Below are positions 36,576 to 45,785 of a stretch of 64,000 nucleotides of DNA, one piece after another. Origin of the DNA: Pseudomonas fluorescens NCIMB 11764 (GTDB lineage Bacteria; Pseudomonadota; Gammaproteobacteria; Pseudomonadales; Pseudomonadaceae); contig NZ_CP010945.1 in NCBI RefSeq assembly GCF_000293885.2, positions 1,260,001 through 1,324,000 of the forward strand. Reading direction: 5' to 3'. The notes below the pieces were generated by a model that was not told the origin of the DNA, searched no databases, and worked only from the letters and a program-made list of their open reading frames with translations. The position numbers and the translations under genes were made by a program. The first letter of the stretch is position 1. Each line of letters opens with the position of its first letter.

Positions 36576-39500
36576 GTGAGCAACATGTGGTGGAGCAACG
36601 GCAAGTCGCGGGTAACCCAAGGCGCACGAGCGCTGGCCTCGCCAATGATCATGTCCCTGGAGCCGCGCATGCTGTTCGACGGCGCGGTCGCAGCCACCGT
36701 GGCCGATACCGCCCAGGCTGACAGCCACACAACGGCTGACGCGGCGAAACCACCGGTCGCCGAGAAACCGGTCGCCAGTCAGGACACCCACGACCAGGCC
36801 GACGCCACCTCCGCGGTGGCGCCCGTTGCCGTGCCGGGACAGAGCGTGGTGTTCGTCGATTCCCGGGTCAAGGATGCTGACAGCCTGCTCAAAGGCGTCG
36901 CCCCCGGCACCCAGGTGGTTCAACTCGACGCCACCAGGGACGGCTTGCAGCAGATTGCCGACTATCTGGACACCCATCAGGGCATCAGCTCGGTGCAGAT
37001 CATCGCCCACGGCAATGCGGGCGATTTGTGGCTGGGCAACAGTTACCTGTCGGCCGACAACGTCGCGGCCCGCAGTGCGGTGCTGGCGGAAATCGGCAAG
37101 GACATGAACGTCGGTGGCGACATCATGATCTACGGCTGCTACACCGCCGAAGGCGAACGGGGTTTGAGTTTCGTCGACTCCCTGGCGCAACTGACCGGTC
37201 GTGATGTGGCGGCGTCCAGCAACCGCACCGGCGTGGGCGGCGACTGGGATCTGGAGATCGCCACCGGCACTATCGAAAGCGCCAACGTGCTGTCGACAAT
37301 GGCCATGACCGACTATCAGTGGGGCCTGGCCACCTGGACGGCCACTAACAATGGCAACACGGGCGTCGGCTCGTTGCGTGCCGCGATCGCTTCGGCGCAG
37401 AACGGCGATACCGTCACCTTCAATGGCAGCATGACGGTGCAACTGACCTCCGAACTGCTGATCAACAAAAACATCACCGTTGATGGCGACTTGAACAATG
37501 ACGGTGCGGCGGATGTGATTCTCGATGGCCAGTACCGGACCCGGGTCATCGAAGTGACGTCTGGCAGTACCGTGACGCTCGATGGTCTGGTGATCACTCG
37601 TGGTCTGGTAACGGGCAACGGTGGCAATGGTGGCTATGGTGCCACGGGCGCGATGGCCGGGGGGATTTTCAACGCCGGGATCCTGACCCTGAAAAACGTG
37701 ACCGTGACCTCCAACGCCGCTTCCGGTGGCGGCGGTGGCGGCGGGGTGACGGGGGCGTTTTACGGCGGTGGCGGTGGCGGTGGTGGCGGTCTGGGTGGCC
37801 AGGGCGGCGGGCATGGCGGTTCGGCCGGGCCAGGCACCGGCACATTGGGCGGCCAGGCGGGCAGCGGTGGCGCTGGCGGTTACGGCGGCGGTTATGACGC
37901 GACCCACATGGGCGGCCGCGGCGGTACCAGCACGGGCGGGGCTGGCGGGGTGGGCGTTTCCTATTACAGCAACGGCGGTAACGGTGCGACGGCCACCAAT
38001 GGCACGATTTCCATTGGCGGCGGTGGCGGCGGCGCCGGTTGGGACAAGGTCGGTGGTGCGGGCGGTAACGCGGTGGGTGGGATCTATAACGCCAGCAGCG
38101 GCGCCATCACCATCGTCGGCACGTCGACCATCAGCAACAACATCGGCGCCGGTGGGGGCGGTGGCGGTGGCGGTGGTCAAGGCAGCAATGCCAGTAATGG
38201 CGGCATCGGTGGCCGAGGCGTCGGCGCGATCTGGAACAAGGGCACTTTGCTGATCACCGCCGCCAACTTCGCGGCCCTGGCCGGTAATGCCGCCGGCAGT
38301 GGTGCCGGTGGCACTGCGCAGGGCGGTGGGACAACAGGCACCTCGCCGACCTCCGTGGCGACCATCTACAACGATGGCGGCATACTCAACACTGCGTATG
38401 CGCCGCCGCCGACCGCAACCATTGTGGTCGCCGATACCACGTTGAGCATCGGTGAAACGAGCCTGGTGACGATCACCTTCTCCGAAGCAGTGACCGGTTT
38501 CACCAATGCCGACCTGACCCTCACCAACGGCACCTTGAGTGCGGTCAGCAGCAGCGACGGCGGTATCACCTGGACGGCAACGTTCACGCCGACCGCCAGT
38601 ATTTCGGACACGACCAACGTCATCACCCTCGACAACACCGGGGTAATCAACGGTCTGGGCACTGCAGGCGTCGGGACCACCAGCTCCAATAACTACGTCG
38701 TCGACACGGCGCGGCCAACCGCCAGCATCGTATTCACCGACACGGCCCTCAAGGTTGGCGAAACGTCGTTGGTGACCATCACCTTCAACGAAGCGGTCAC
38801 CGGTCTCACCAACGCCGACCTGACGATTGCCAACGGCACGCTGAGTGCGGTGAGCAGCAGCGATGGCGGCATCACCTGGACGGGGACCTTCACCCCGGCG
38901 GCCAGCATGACTGACGCGACTAACCTGATCACCCTGGACAACACCGGGGTCAGCGACCTGGCAGGCAACGCCGGTAGCGGCACGACCGATTCCAGCAACT
39001 ACGCCATCGATACGGTGCGGCCAACCGCGACCGTCGTGGTGACGGACACGGCACTGAAAATTGGCGAAACCTCGCTGGTGACGATCACCTTCAGCGAAGC
39101 GGTCAGCGGTTTCACCAACGCCGACCTGACCCTCTCCAACGGTACGCTGACCTCGGTCAGCAGCAGTGACGGCGGCATCACCTGGACTGCCACATTCACC
39201 CCGAACGCGAGCATCAACGACACGACCAACCTGATCACCCTGAACAACACCGGGGTCAGCGACCTGGCGGGCAACGCCGGGAGCGGCACGACCGATTCCA
39301 ATAACTATGTCATCGATACACTCCGGCCGACCGCGACCATCGTGGTGGCGGACAACGCGCTGAAAATCGGTGAGACCTCGCTGGTGACCATCACCTTCGC
39401 CGAGGCGGTGAGCGGTTTCACCAACGCGGACCTGACCATTGCCAACGGTACGCTGACCGCAGTGAGCAGCAGCGACGGCGGCATCACCTGGACGGCGACT

Positions 39501-42500
39501 TTCACGCCAACTGCCAGCATCACTGACACGACCAATCTGATCACCCTGAACAATACGGGTGTCAGCGACCTGTCGGGTAACGCCGGCAGCGGCACGACCG
39601 ACTCCAACAACTACGCCATCGATACTGTGCGGCCAACAGCAACCATCGTGGTCGCGGACACGGCGCTGAGAATCGGCGAAACGTCGCTGGTGACCATCAC
39701 CTTCAGTGAAGCGGTGAGCGGTTTCACCAACGCCGACCTGACCCTCGCCAACGGTACGCTGACGGCGGTGAGCAGCAGCGACGGCGGCCTCACCTGGACC
39801 GCAACGTTTACCCCGAGCGCCAGTATCAACGACACCACCAATCTGATTACCCTGAATAACACGGGAGTCAGTGATCTGTCGGGTAACGCCGGCAGCGGCA
39901 CCACCGATTCCAACAACTACGCCATTGATACCGTACGCCCGACCGCCACGATTGTGCTGGCGGATACGGCGCTGACCGCAGGCGAAACGTCGCTGGTGAC
40001 CATCACCTTTTCCGAAGCAGTGACCGGTTTCACCAACGCCGACCTGAGCATCGCCAACGGCACGTTGACGGCGGTCAGCAGCAGCGATGGCGGGATTACC
40101 TGGACCGCCACGTTTACCCCGACAGCAGGCATCATCAGCGCGACCAATGTCATCAGCCTGGCGAACACCGGCGTGGCCGACCTTTCGGGTAACACCGGCA
40201 GCGGGATCAGCTCCTCGGGCAACTATGCCATCGACACCGCTCCACCGACCGCGACGATCGTGCTGGCCGACAATGCCCTGAGAATCGGTGAAACGTCACT
40301 GGTGACGATTACCTTCAACCAGGCCGTGACCGGTTTCACCAACGCCGACCTGAGCATTGCCAACGGCACGTTGACGGCGGTGAGCAGCAGCGACGGCGGT
40401 ATCACCTGGACCGCCACGTTCACCCCGACCGCCAGCATTACCGACACGACCAATCTGATTGTCCTGGACAACAGCGGCGTGCAGTCCGCCGCCACCGGCA
40501 ACGTGGGGAGCGGCACTACCGATTCCAACAACTACGCGATTGACACCGTGCGCCCGACGGCAACCGTCGTGGTCGCGGACACGGCGCTGAGAATCGGCGA
40601 AACCTCGCTGGTCACCATCACTTTCAGCGAGGCGGTCAGCGGTTTCACCAACGCGGACCTGACGATTGCCAACGGCACGTTGACGGCGGTGAGCAGCAGC
40701 GACGGCGGCCTCACCTGGACGGCGACGTTTACGCCGAGCGCCAGCATCAACGACACCACCAACCTGATCACCCTGGCCAACACCGGCATCAGCGACCTCT
40801 CGGGTAACGCCGGCAGCGGCACCACCGATTCCAACAACTACGCCATCGACACGCTTCGACCCACCGCGACCATCGTCCTGGCAGACCCGACCCTGAGTGC
40901 TGGCGAAACCTCACTGGTCACCATCACCTTCAGCGAAGCGGTCAGCGGTTTCACCAATGCCGACCTGAGCATCGCCAACGGCACGTTGACCTCGGTCAGC
41001 AGCAGTGACGGCGGCATTACCTGGACGGCGACGTTCACGCCAACGGCGGGTGTGAACGATGGAACCAACGTCATCACCCTGGCCAATACCGGCGTGGCCG
41101 ACCTTTCCGGCAACACGGGCAGCGGCACCACCAACTCCGGCAACTACACGATCGATACCGTGGCGCCGACGGCTACCATTGTCGTTGCCGACAACGCACT
41201 GAAAATTGGCGAAACGTCCCTGGTCACCATCACGTTCTCCGAGGCGGTCACCGGTTTCAGCAACGCCGACCTGAGCATCGCCAATGGCACGTTGAGTTCC
41301 GTCAGCAGCAGTGATGGCGGCATCACCTGGACGGCAACGTTTACCCCGACCAGCGCCATCACCGACACCAGCAACGTCATTACGCTGGACAACAGCGGTG
41401 TGCAAAACGGCTCGGGCAACGCGGGTAGCGGCACCACCGATTCCAACAACTACGCCATCGACACCGTGCGGCCAACGGCAACCATCGTCGTCGCGGATTC
41501 GGCGCTGGCGGTGGGTCAAACATCGGTGGTGACCATCACCTTCAGCGAGGCGGTGACAGGATTTACCATTGCCGACCTGACGGTGAGCAACGGCACCCTG
41601 AGCAATCTCAGTACCAGCGATAACATCACCTATACCGCCACGCTGACGCCAACGGCGAGCATCACCGATACCACCAACCTGATCACCCTGGACAACACCG
41701 GAGTGATCGATGGGGCCGGCAATACGGGCAGCGGTACCACCGATTCCAACAACTACGCCATCGACAGCCAGCGCCCGACCGCTACGATCGTCGTCGCCGA
41801 CAGCACCCTCAGTGCGGGCGAAACCTCGTTGGTGACCATCACCTTCAGTGAGGCGGTGAGCGGTTTCGACAACAGTGACCTGAGCATCCCCAACGGCACG
41901 TTGAGTGCGGTGAGCAGCAGCGATGGCGGTATCACCTGGACCGCTACCTTCACACCGACGGTCGGCATCAAGGACACCAGCAACCTCATCACTCTGAACA
42001 ATACCGGGGTGGCCGACATTGCCGGCAATACGGGCAGCGGGAGCACCAACTCGGCGAACTTTACGATCGATACGGTGCTGCCGACCGCCACTCTCGTGGT
42101 CGCCGACACGGCGCTGAAAGCGGGTGAAACGTCACTGGTGACGATCACCTTCAGCGAAGCGGTGAGCGGCTTCTCCAACGCCGACCTGACGATTGCGAAT
42201 GGCACGCTCAGCAACGTGTCGTCGACCGATGGCGGTATCACCTGGACGGCGACGTTCACCCCGACGGCGAGCATCACCGACACCAGTAACCTGATCACAC
42301 TGGACAACAGCGGCGTGCAAAACGCTTCGGGCAACGCCGGCAGTGGTACCACCGACTCCAACAATTTCGCCATCGACACCGCGCTGCCCAGCGCCACGAT
42401 CGTGGTTGCCGACAATCGCCTGGGCATCGGCGACACCACCACGGTGACCATCACCTTCAGCGAAGCGGTGAGCGGTTTCGACCTGTCGGACATCAGCGTG

Positions 42501-43538
42501 GCCAACGGCGTGCTGTCGAACCTGATCAGCAGCGACGGCGGCATCACCTGGACGGCGACCCTGACACCGACCGCCGGCATGAACGACGCGACCAACCTGA
42601 TCGTGCTCGACACCGGTACCGTGCAGGACGCCGCCGGCAACGTCGGTGCGAGCATCGCCATTTCCAACAACTATGCGCTGGACGCGTCCCGGCCGACGGT
42701 GAGCATTGCGGTCGCCAACCCGAACATGGGGGCTGGCCAGAGCACGGTGGTGACCTTCACCTTCAGCGAAGCGGTGAGTAATTTCGACCTGTCGGACTTG
42801 AGCGTGACCAATGGCGATTTGACCAACCTGAGCAGCAGCGACGGTGGCAAGACATGGACCGCCACCTTCACGCCCGCTGCCAATGTCAGCGACCCGAGCA
42901 ACTTCATCGCCCTCGACACCAGCAACGTCACCGATCTGGCCGGTAACGCAGGTGACAGCGTGTCGGTCTCCAACAATTACGCGATAGGCATCGTGTCGGT
43001 GACCGCGGATCCGCAACTCATCAGCAGCGACCCGGTGACCGTGGCCGATCAACCCAACGTGCCGCTGCAACCCATCGTGTTCACCCCACCCACCGGGGAT
43101 CTCGGTTCACCGCTGACCTTTGCACCGCTGTTCGAAGACCGGGTTATCGGCAACGGCATCCGGCCGCTGGGCGACATTTTCATGAACAACGGCGCGCTGG
43201 CGCAGAGCTTTATCGCCCAAGTGTTCAGCAGCAGCGAAAGCGGCGGCGACGGTGCAGGCCACGGCTTCCTCGGTTTCGGCGGCGGCGATGGCGGGGTGTT
43301 CAGCACCAGCACGTTGTCGAGCCTGTTCAATCAGGACGTTGGCAATGAGCGGGATTCGCTGAACTCATTCGGCAGTCATTCGATCAAGGCCAGTGATGTT
43401 TCCCAGGGCCTGCGCGGCGTGTTTGGCGCGCCCAGTCTCGTCCAGCAGTTGCAACAGCTCAAAGACACCGAGCAGCGGCAGGTCAACGACCTGGCCACTG
43501 CTTTGAAACAGGCCGGTATCAGCGAAATGCAGGCCTGA
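36576..43538 (+). CDS. Giant surface protein: LEPR motif, DUF4347, Gly-rich region, 15 Ig-like repeats
   Basis: Very large predicted exported protein of 2320 aa. Order: a short basic N-terminus with LEPRMLFDGA (residues 28-37), a DUF4347 domain (about 88-245, with IIAHGNAGDLWLG and IYGCYTAEGERG), a beta-helix-like part with SLRAAI (about 265-360), a glycine-rich segment (about 348-590), 15 Ig-like repeats of about 102 aa (about 608-2137, Big_12 type, each starting PTATIVVAD or similar and containing GETSLVTITFSEAV), and a C-terminal 180 aa with no RTX repeats. No classical signal peptide or LapA-like retention module is seen. Start GTG at 36576 or ATG at 36585. It is followed 40 bases later by a TolC-like gene. 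Likely an adhesin or surface-layer protein. Confidence 0.88.
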   Translation: MSNMWWSNGKSRVTQGARALASPMIMSLEPRMLFDGAVAATVADTAQADSHTTADAAKPPVAEKPVASQDTHDQADATSAVAPVAVPGQSVVFVDSRVKDADSLLKGVAPGTQVVQLDATRDGLQQIADYLDTHQGISSVQIIAHGNAGDLWLGNSYLSADNVAARSAVLAEIGKDMNVGGDIMIYGCYTAEGERGLSFVDSLAQLTGRDVAASSNRTGVGGDWDLEIATGTIESANVLSTMAMTDYQWGLATWTATNNGNTGVGSLRAAIASAQNGDTVTFNGSMTVQLTSELLINKNITVDGDLNNDGAADVILDGQYRTRVIEVTSGSTVTLDGLVITRGLVTGNGGNGGYGATGAMAGGIFNAGILTLKNVTVTSNAASGGGGGGGVTGAFYGGGGGGGGGLGGQGGGHGGSAGPGTGTLGGQAGSGGAGGYGGGYDATHMGGRGGTSTGGAGGVGVSYYSNGGNGATATNGTISIGGGGGGAGWDKVGGAGGNAVGGIYNASSGAITIVGTSTISNNIGAGGGGGGGGGQGSNASNGGIGGRGVGAIWNKGTLLITAANFAALAGNAAGSGAGGTAQGGGTTGTSPTSVATIYNDGGILNTAYAPPPTATIVVADTTLSIGETSLVTITFSEAVTGFTNADLTLTNGTLSAVSSSDGGITWTATFTPTASISDTTNVITLDNTGVINGLGTAGVGTTSSNNYVVDTARPTASIVFTDTALKVGETSLVTITFNEAVTGLTNADLTIANGTLSAVSSSDGGITWTGTFTPAASMTDATNLITLDNTGVSDLAGNAGSGTTDSSNYAIDTVRPTATVVVTDTALKIGETSLVTITFSEAVSGFTNADLTLSNGTLTSVSSSDGGITWTATFTPNASINDTTNLITLNNTGVSDLAGNAGSGTTDSNNYVIDTLRPTATIVVADNALKIGETSLVTITFAEAVSGFTNADLTIANGTLTAVSSSDGGITWTATFTPTASITDTTNLITLNNTGVSDLSGNAGSGTTDSNNYAIDTVRPTATIVVADTALRIGETSLVTITFSEAVSGFTNADLTLANGTLTAVSSSDGGLTWTATFTPSASINDTTNLITLNNTGVSDLSGNAGSGTTDSNNYAIDTVRPTATIVLADTALTAGETSLVTITFSEAVTGFTNADLSIANGTLTAVSSSDGGITWTATFTPTAGIISATNVISLANTGVADLSGNTGSGISSSGNYAIDTAPPTATIVLADNALRIGETSLVTITFNQAVTGFTNADLSIANGTLTAVSSSDGGITWTATFTPTASITDTTNLIVLDNSGVQSAATGNVGSGTTDSNNYAIDTVRPTATVVVADTALRIGETSLVTITFSEAVSGFTNADLTIANGTLTAVSSSDGGLTWTATFTPSASINDTTNLITLANTGISDLSGNAGSGTTDSNNYAIDTLRPTATIVLADPTLSAGETSLVTITFSEAVSGFTNADLSIANGTLTSVSSSDGGITWTATFTPTAGVNDGTNVITLANTGVADLSGNTGSGTTNSGNYTIDTVAPTATIVVADNALKIGETSLVTITFSEAVTGFSNADLSIANGTLSSVSSSDGGITWTATFTPTSAITDTSNVITLDNSGVQNGSGNAGSGTTDSNNYAIDTVRPTATIVVADSALAVGQTSVVTITFSEAVTGFTIADLTVSNGTLSNLSTSDNITYTATLTPTASITDTTNLITLDNTGVIDGAGNTGSGTTDSNNYAIDSQRPTATIVVADSTLSAGETSLVTITFSEAVSGFDNSDLSIPNGTLSAVSSSDGGITWTATFTPTVGIKDTSNLITLNNTGVADIAGNTGSGSTNSANFTIDTVLPTATLVVADTALKAGETSLVTITFSEAVSGFSNADLTIANGTLSNVSSTDGGITWTATFTPTASITDTSNLITLDNSGVQNASGNAGSGTTDSNNFAIDTALPSATIVVADNRLGIGDTTTVTITFSEAVSGFDLSDISVANGVLSNLISSDGGITWTATLTPTAGMNDATNLIVLDTGTVQDAAGNVGASIAISNNYALDASRPTVSIAVANPNMGAGQSTVVTFTFSEAVSNFDLSDLSVTNGDLTNLSSSDGGKTWTATFTPAANVSDPSNFIALDTSNVTDLAGNAGDSVSVSNNYAIGIVSVTADPQLISSDPVTVADQPNVPLQPIVFTPPTGDLGSPLTFAPLFEDRVIGNGIRPLGDIFMNNGALAQSFIAQVFSSSESGGDGAGHGFLGFGGGDGGVFSTSTLSSLFNQDVGNERDSLNSFGSHSIKASDVSQGLRGVFGAPSLVQQLQQLKDTEQRQVNDLATALKQAGISEMQA
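37715..38340 (+). repeat. Glycine-rich low-complexity coding segment
   Basis: GGT/GGC-rich DNA encodes runs such as GGGGGGGGGLGGQGGG and GGGGGGGGGQGS with interspersed Ala, Ser and Asn, similar in style to PE-PGRS or silk-like proteins. It sits between the beta-helix-like part and the Ig-like repeats of the giant protein. Slippage-prone G-tracts make it a likely site of length variation. Confidence 0.85.
38400..42985 (+). repeat. Fifteen tandem repeats of about 306 bp
   Basis: The giant protein gene contains 15 tandem units of 300-309 bp, each encoding one Ig-like domain. Units 3 to 10 (about 39010-41460) are the most alike; units 11, 14 and 15 have diverged most. Recombination between units could change the number of domains. 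Shared anchors are PTATIVVAD, GETSLVTITF, SSDGGITWTATFTP and GSGTTDSNNYAID. Confidence 0.93.
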
Positions 43539-43578
43539 CACAACAATTAAAACGGGCGACACCCAGGGGCAGTCAAGG

Positions 43579-45093
43579 ATGAAGAGAAGTCAGAAGTTGT
43601 TCGTCGCGAGCCTGCTCGCGCTGGCAGTCAGTGGATGTGCAGTCAAAAGTGAACCGATCGAACGCAGCGTCAGCGAGCAACGCGCCAAGAGCGATCTGCA
43701 AAGCATGTACAAGGGCCAGGAACCCCTCAGCGGTCCGCTGACCCTGCATCAGGCCATGGCCCGCGCGGTGAAATACAACCTTGAAGGCCGGCTGAAGATC
43801 ATGGAAGAGGCCCTGGCCAAGCGCCAACTCGACCTGGCCAGCTTCGACATGTTGCCGCGCATGGCGCTGGACGCCGGGTACGTCGGCCGCAACAACGTCA
43901 ACGCTTCCAGCAGCCAGAGCGTACGGACCGGCACTCAGTCGCTGGAGCCATCGACTTCACAGGACCGCGACCGTGAAGTCGCCGACCTGACCATGGTCTG
44001 GAACGTGCTGGATTTTGGCGTCAGCTACATCAGCGCCAAGCAACAGGGCGACCAGCGACTGATCGTTCAGGAGCGTCGGCGCAAAGTCATCAACACCATC
44101 GTTCAGGACGTGCGCTCGGCGTATTGGCGGGCCATGGCTGCCGAACGGTTGCTCAAGCAGATCGACAGCCTCATGGCTCGGGTCGAGACCGCTCGCGGCA
44201 ACAGCCAGAGCATGAGTGAGCAGCGCATCGGCGATCCGATCCAGGCGTTGGGTTATCAACGCTCGTTGATCGAAGCCACCCGCCAGTTAGAAGAACAGCG
44301 CCGCGCGCTGTCGCTGGCGAAAACCGAACTGGCGACCCTGATCAACCTGCCGCTGGGCACCGATCTGACGCTGGCGACTCAGGACGACTACGTCATCCCC
44401 GAATTGAAAGTGGACCTCGCCAGTCTGGAACAGGAAGCCCTGACCAGCCGTCCGGAACTGCGTGAGCAGGATTACCAAAGCCGCATCAGCGCTGCCGAAA
44501 CCCGTAAAGCCATGTTGCGCCTGCTGCCGGGCCTGGAGTTCTCCGCTGGCGGGCATTACGACAGCAACTCGTTCCTGGTGGAGCAGGGTTGGGCTGACTA
44601 TGGCGTGAAGGTCACGTGGAACCTGTTCAGCGTGATTTCGGCGCCGGCGGCAATCAACGTCGCCAAGGCCGGTGAAGAAGTGGCCACGGCGCGTCGTCAG
44701 GCGATGTCGATTGCGGTGCTGGCGCAGCTCTACGTGGCCAACGCCAACTACCGCGAGGCACTGCGGCAGTTCAAGACCAATCAGCAACTGTCGGACATTG
44801 ACGGGCAGATTGTCGGCCAGTTGCGCAATCGCTATAAGGCGGCAGGGCTGGGCGAACTGGACTTGATTCAGGGCGAATTGAACACCTTGCAGGCCGATCT
44901 GCGCCGCGACTTGTCGTACGCCGATCTGCGCAACGCCTACGGGCAGATTTTTGCCAGCGCGGGGCTCGATCCGCTGCCCGATCAAGTGCAGTCCACTGAA
45001 GTCCAATCCATCGCCACCGCATTGGCCAATCGCGAAGCGGCGTGGGCGGCGGGCAACATCACAGTGCCGGTGGCTCATGCCCAGGCTCAATAA
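43579..45093 (+). CDS. TolC-like outer-membrane channel lipoprotein
   Basis: Outer-membrane efflux protein of 504 aa. A lipoprotein signal (LLALAVSGC, lipobox Cys near 20) is followed by two OEP-type helical repeats typical of TolC trimers (for example RKVINTIVQDVRSAYWRAMA and AAGLGELDLIQGELNTLQAD). It lies 40 bases downstream of the giant protein gene and overlaps the APS kinase gene by 17 bp. The natural reading is that it forms the outer-membrane exit for the locus, with the adaptors encoded at 28081-32279 as periplasmic parts. This link is inferred from position. Confidence 0.88.
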   Translation: MKRSQKLFVASLLALAVSGCAVKSEPIERSVSEQRAKSDLQSMYKGQEPLSGPLTLHQAMARAVKYNLEGRLKIMEEALAKRQLDLASFDMLPRMALDAGYVGRNNVNASSSQSVRTGTQSLEPSTSQDRDREVADLTMVWNVLDFGVSYISAKQQGDQRLIVQERRRKVINTIVQDVRSAYWRAMAAERLLKQIDSLMARVETARGNSQSMSEQRIGDPIQALGYQRSLIEATRQLEEQRRALSLAKTELATLINLPLGTDLTLATQDDYVIPELKVDLASLEQEALTSRPELREQDYQSRISAAETRKAMLRLLPGLEFSAGGHYDSNSFLVEQGWADYGVKVTWNLFSVISAPAAINVAKAGEEVATARRQAMSIAVLAQLYVANANYREALRQFKTNQQLSDIDGQIVGQLRNRYKAAGLGELDLIQGELNTLQADLRRDLSYADLRNAYGQIFASAGLDPLPDQVQSTEVQSIATALANREAAWAAGNITVPVAHAQAQ

Positions 45094-45682
45094 CCTTCAG
45101 GCGCCGACAGCGAGCATCAGCCGTGCACAACGGGAGGCCCGAAACGGCCATCGCGGCACGGCGATTCTGTTGACCGGTTTGCCGGCGGCAGGCAAGTCGA
45201 CGCTGGCCCAGGCGCTGCACGCACAGTTGTTCGAGCGCGGCGTGCAGAGTGTTGTGCTTGACGGCGATGGGCTGCGGGTCGGGCTCAACCGCGATCTGGG
45301 TTTTGCTGACAGCGACCGCCTGGAGAACATCCGCCGGGCCAGTGAACTGGCGGCGTTGTTGGTGGAAAACGGGCAGGTGGTGATTCTGGCGATGATTGCG
45401 CCGTTACTGGAGTTGCGTGAACTGTTTGCCACGCGTTTAGGCGAGGATTATCGCGAAGTCTGGTGCAGCGCTTCCCTGGCGGTATGCGAGCAGCGCGATC
45501 CCAAAGGTCATTACGCCCGGGCCCGTCGCGGTGACCTGCCAGGATTTACCGGGGTTTCTGCACCTTATGAACCTCCGCCGGCTGCCGGGCTGGTTCTCGA
45601 CACCGGAGCGCAGTCGGTCGAGGCCTGTCTCGACCGTTTGCTGACCTGGCTCGGAGAATGTGCGGTCTTACCCAGAGCGTGA
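45077..45682 (+). CDS. Adenylylsulfate (APS) kinase, CysC-like
   Basis: Enzyme of 201 aa that phosphorylates adenylylsulfate to PAPS. Motifs: P-loop GLPAAGKSTLA (about 32-42), LDGDGLRVGLNRDLGF, RLENIRRASELAALL, CEQRDPKGHYARARRG and FTGVSAPYEPP, which together are diagnostic for CysC. The ISP-type motif of classical CysC reads MIAPLLELR here. No ATP sulfurylase gene is nearby. Its start overlaps the end of the TolC-like gene. The most natural consumer of its PAPS is the sulfotransferase encoded on the other side of the giant protein gene. Confidence 0.9.
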   Translation: MPRLNNLQAPTASISRAQREARNGHRGTAILLTGLPAAGKSTLAQALHAQLFERGVQSVVLDGDGLRVGLNRDLGFADSDRLENIRRASELAALLVENGQVVILAMIAPLLELRELFATRLGEDYREVWCSASLAVCEQRDPKGHYARARRGDLPGFTGVSAPYEPPPAAGLVLDTGAQSVEACLDRLLTWLGECAVLPRA

Positions 45683-45695
45683 GCCGGGTGTTTTC

Positions 45696-45772
45696 GTGGC
45701 GAGAGAGCTTGCTCCCGCTGGGCTGCGAAGCGGCCTGCTACGCAGTCCAACGGGAGCAAGCTCCCTCGCCAC
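45696..45772. repeat. REP pair
   Basis: Inverted pair GTGGCGAGAGAGCTTGCTCC and CGGGAGCAAGCTCCCTCGCC around a GC-rich loop, between the convergent APS kinase and slipin genes. Same subtype as the REP pair in the efflux lipoprotein gene at 26466-26556. Confidence 0.87.
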
Positions 45773-45785
45773 AGTCTTCACTGCC

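Noticed and set aside
38366..42976. Series of minus-strand reading frames of about 101 codons across the Ig-like repeats
   Set aside because: They are antisense shadows produced by the repeat's codon usage; all share the same artificial sequence and have no ribosome sites.
36576..43538. Giant protein as a LapA/MapA-type LapG substrate
   Set aside because: It has no N-terminal retention module and no TAAG/PAAG-like dialanine site in the right position; AVAAT at residues 37-41 is too close to the N-terminus and lacks the context.
45077..45682. Assimilatory cysC for cysteine biosynthesis
   Set aside because: Assimilatory sulfate genes (cysD, cysN, cysH) are absent nearby, and the position next to the sulfotransferase and the TolC-like gene points to a modification role; assimilatory use cannot be fully excluded.
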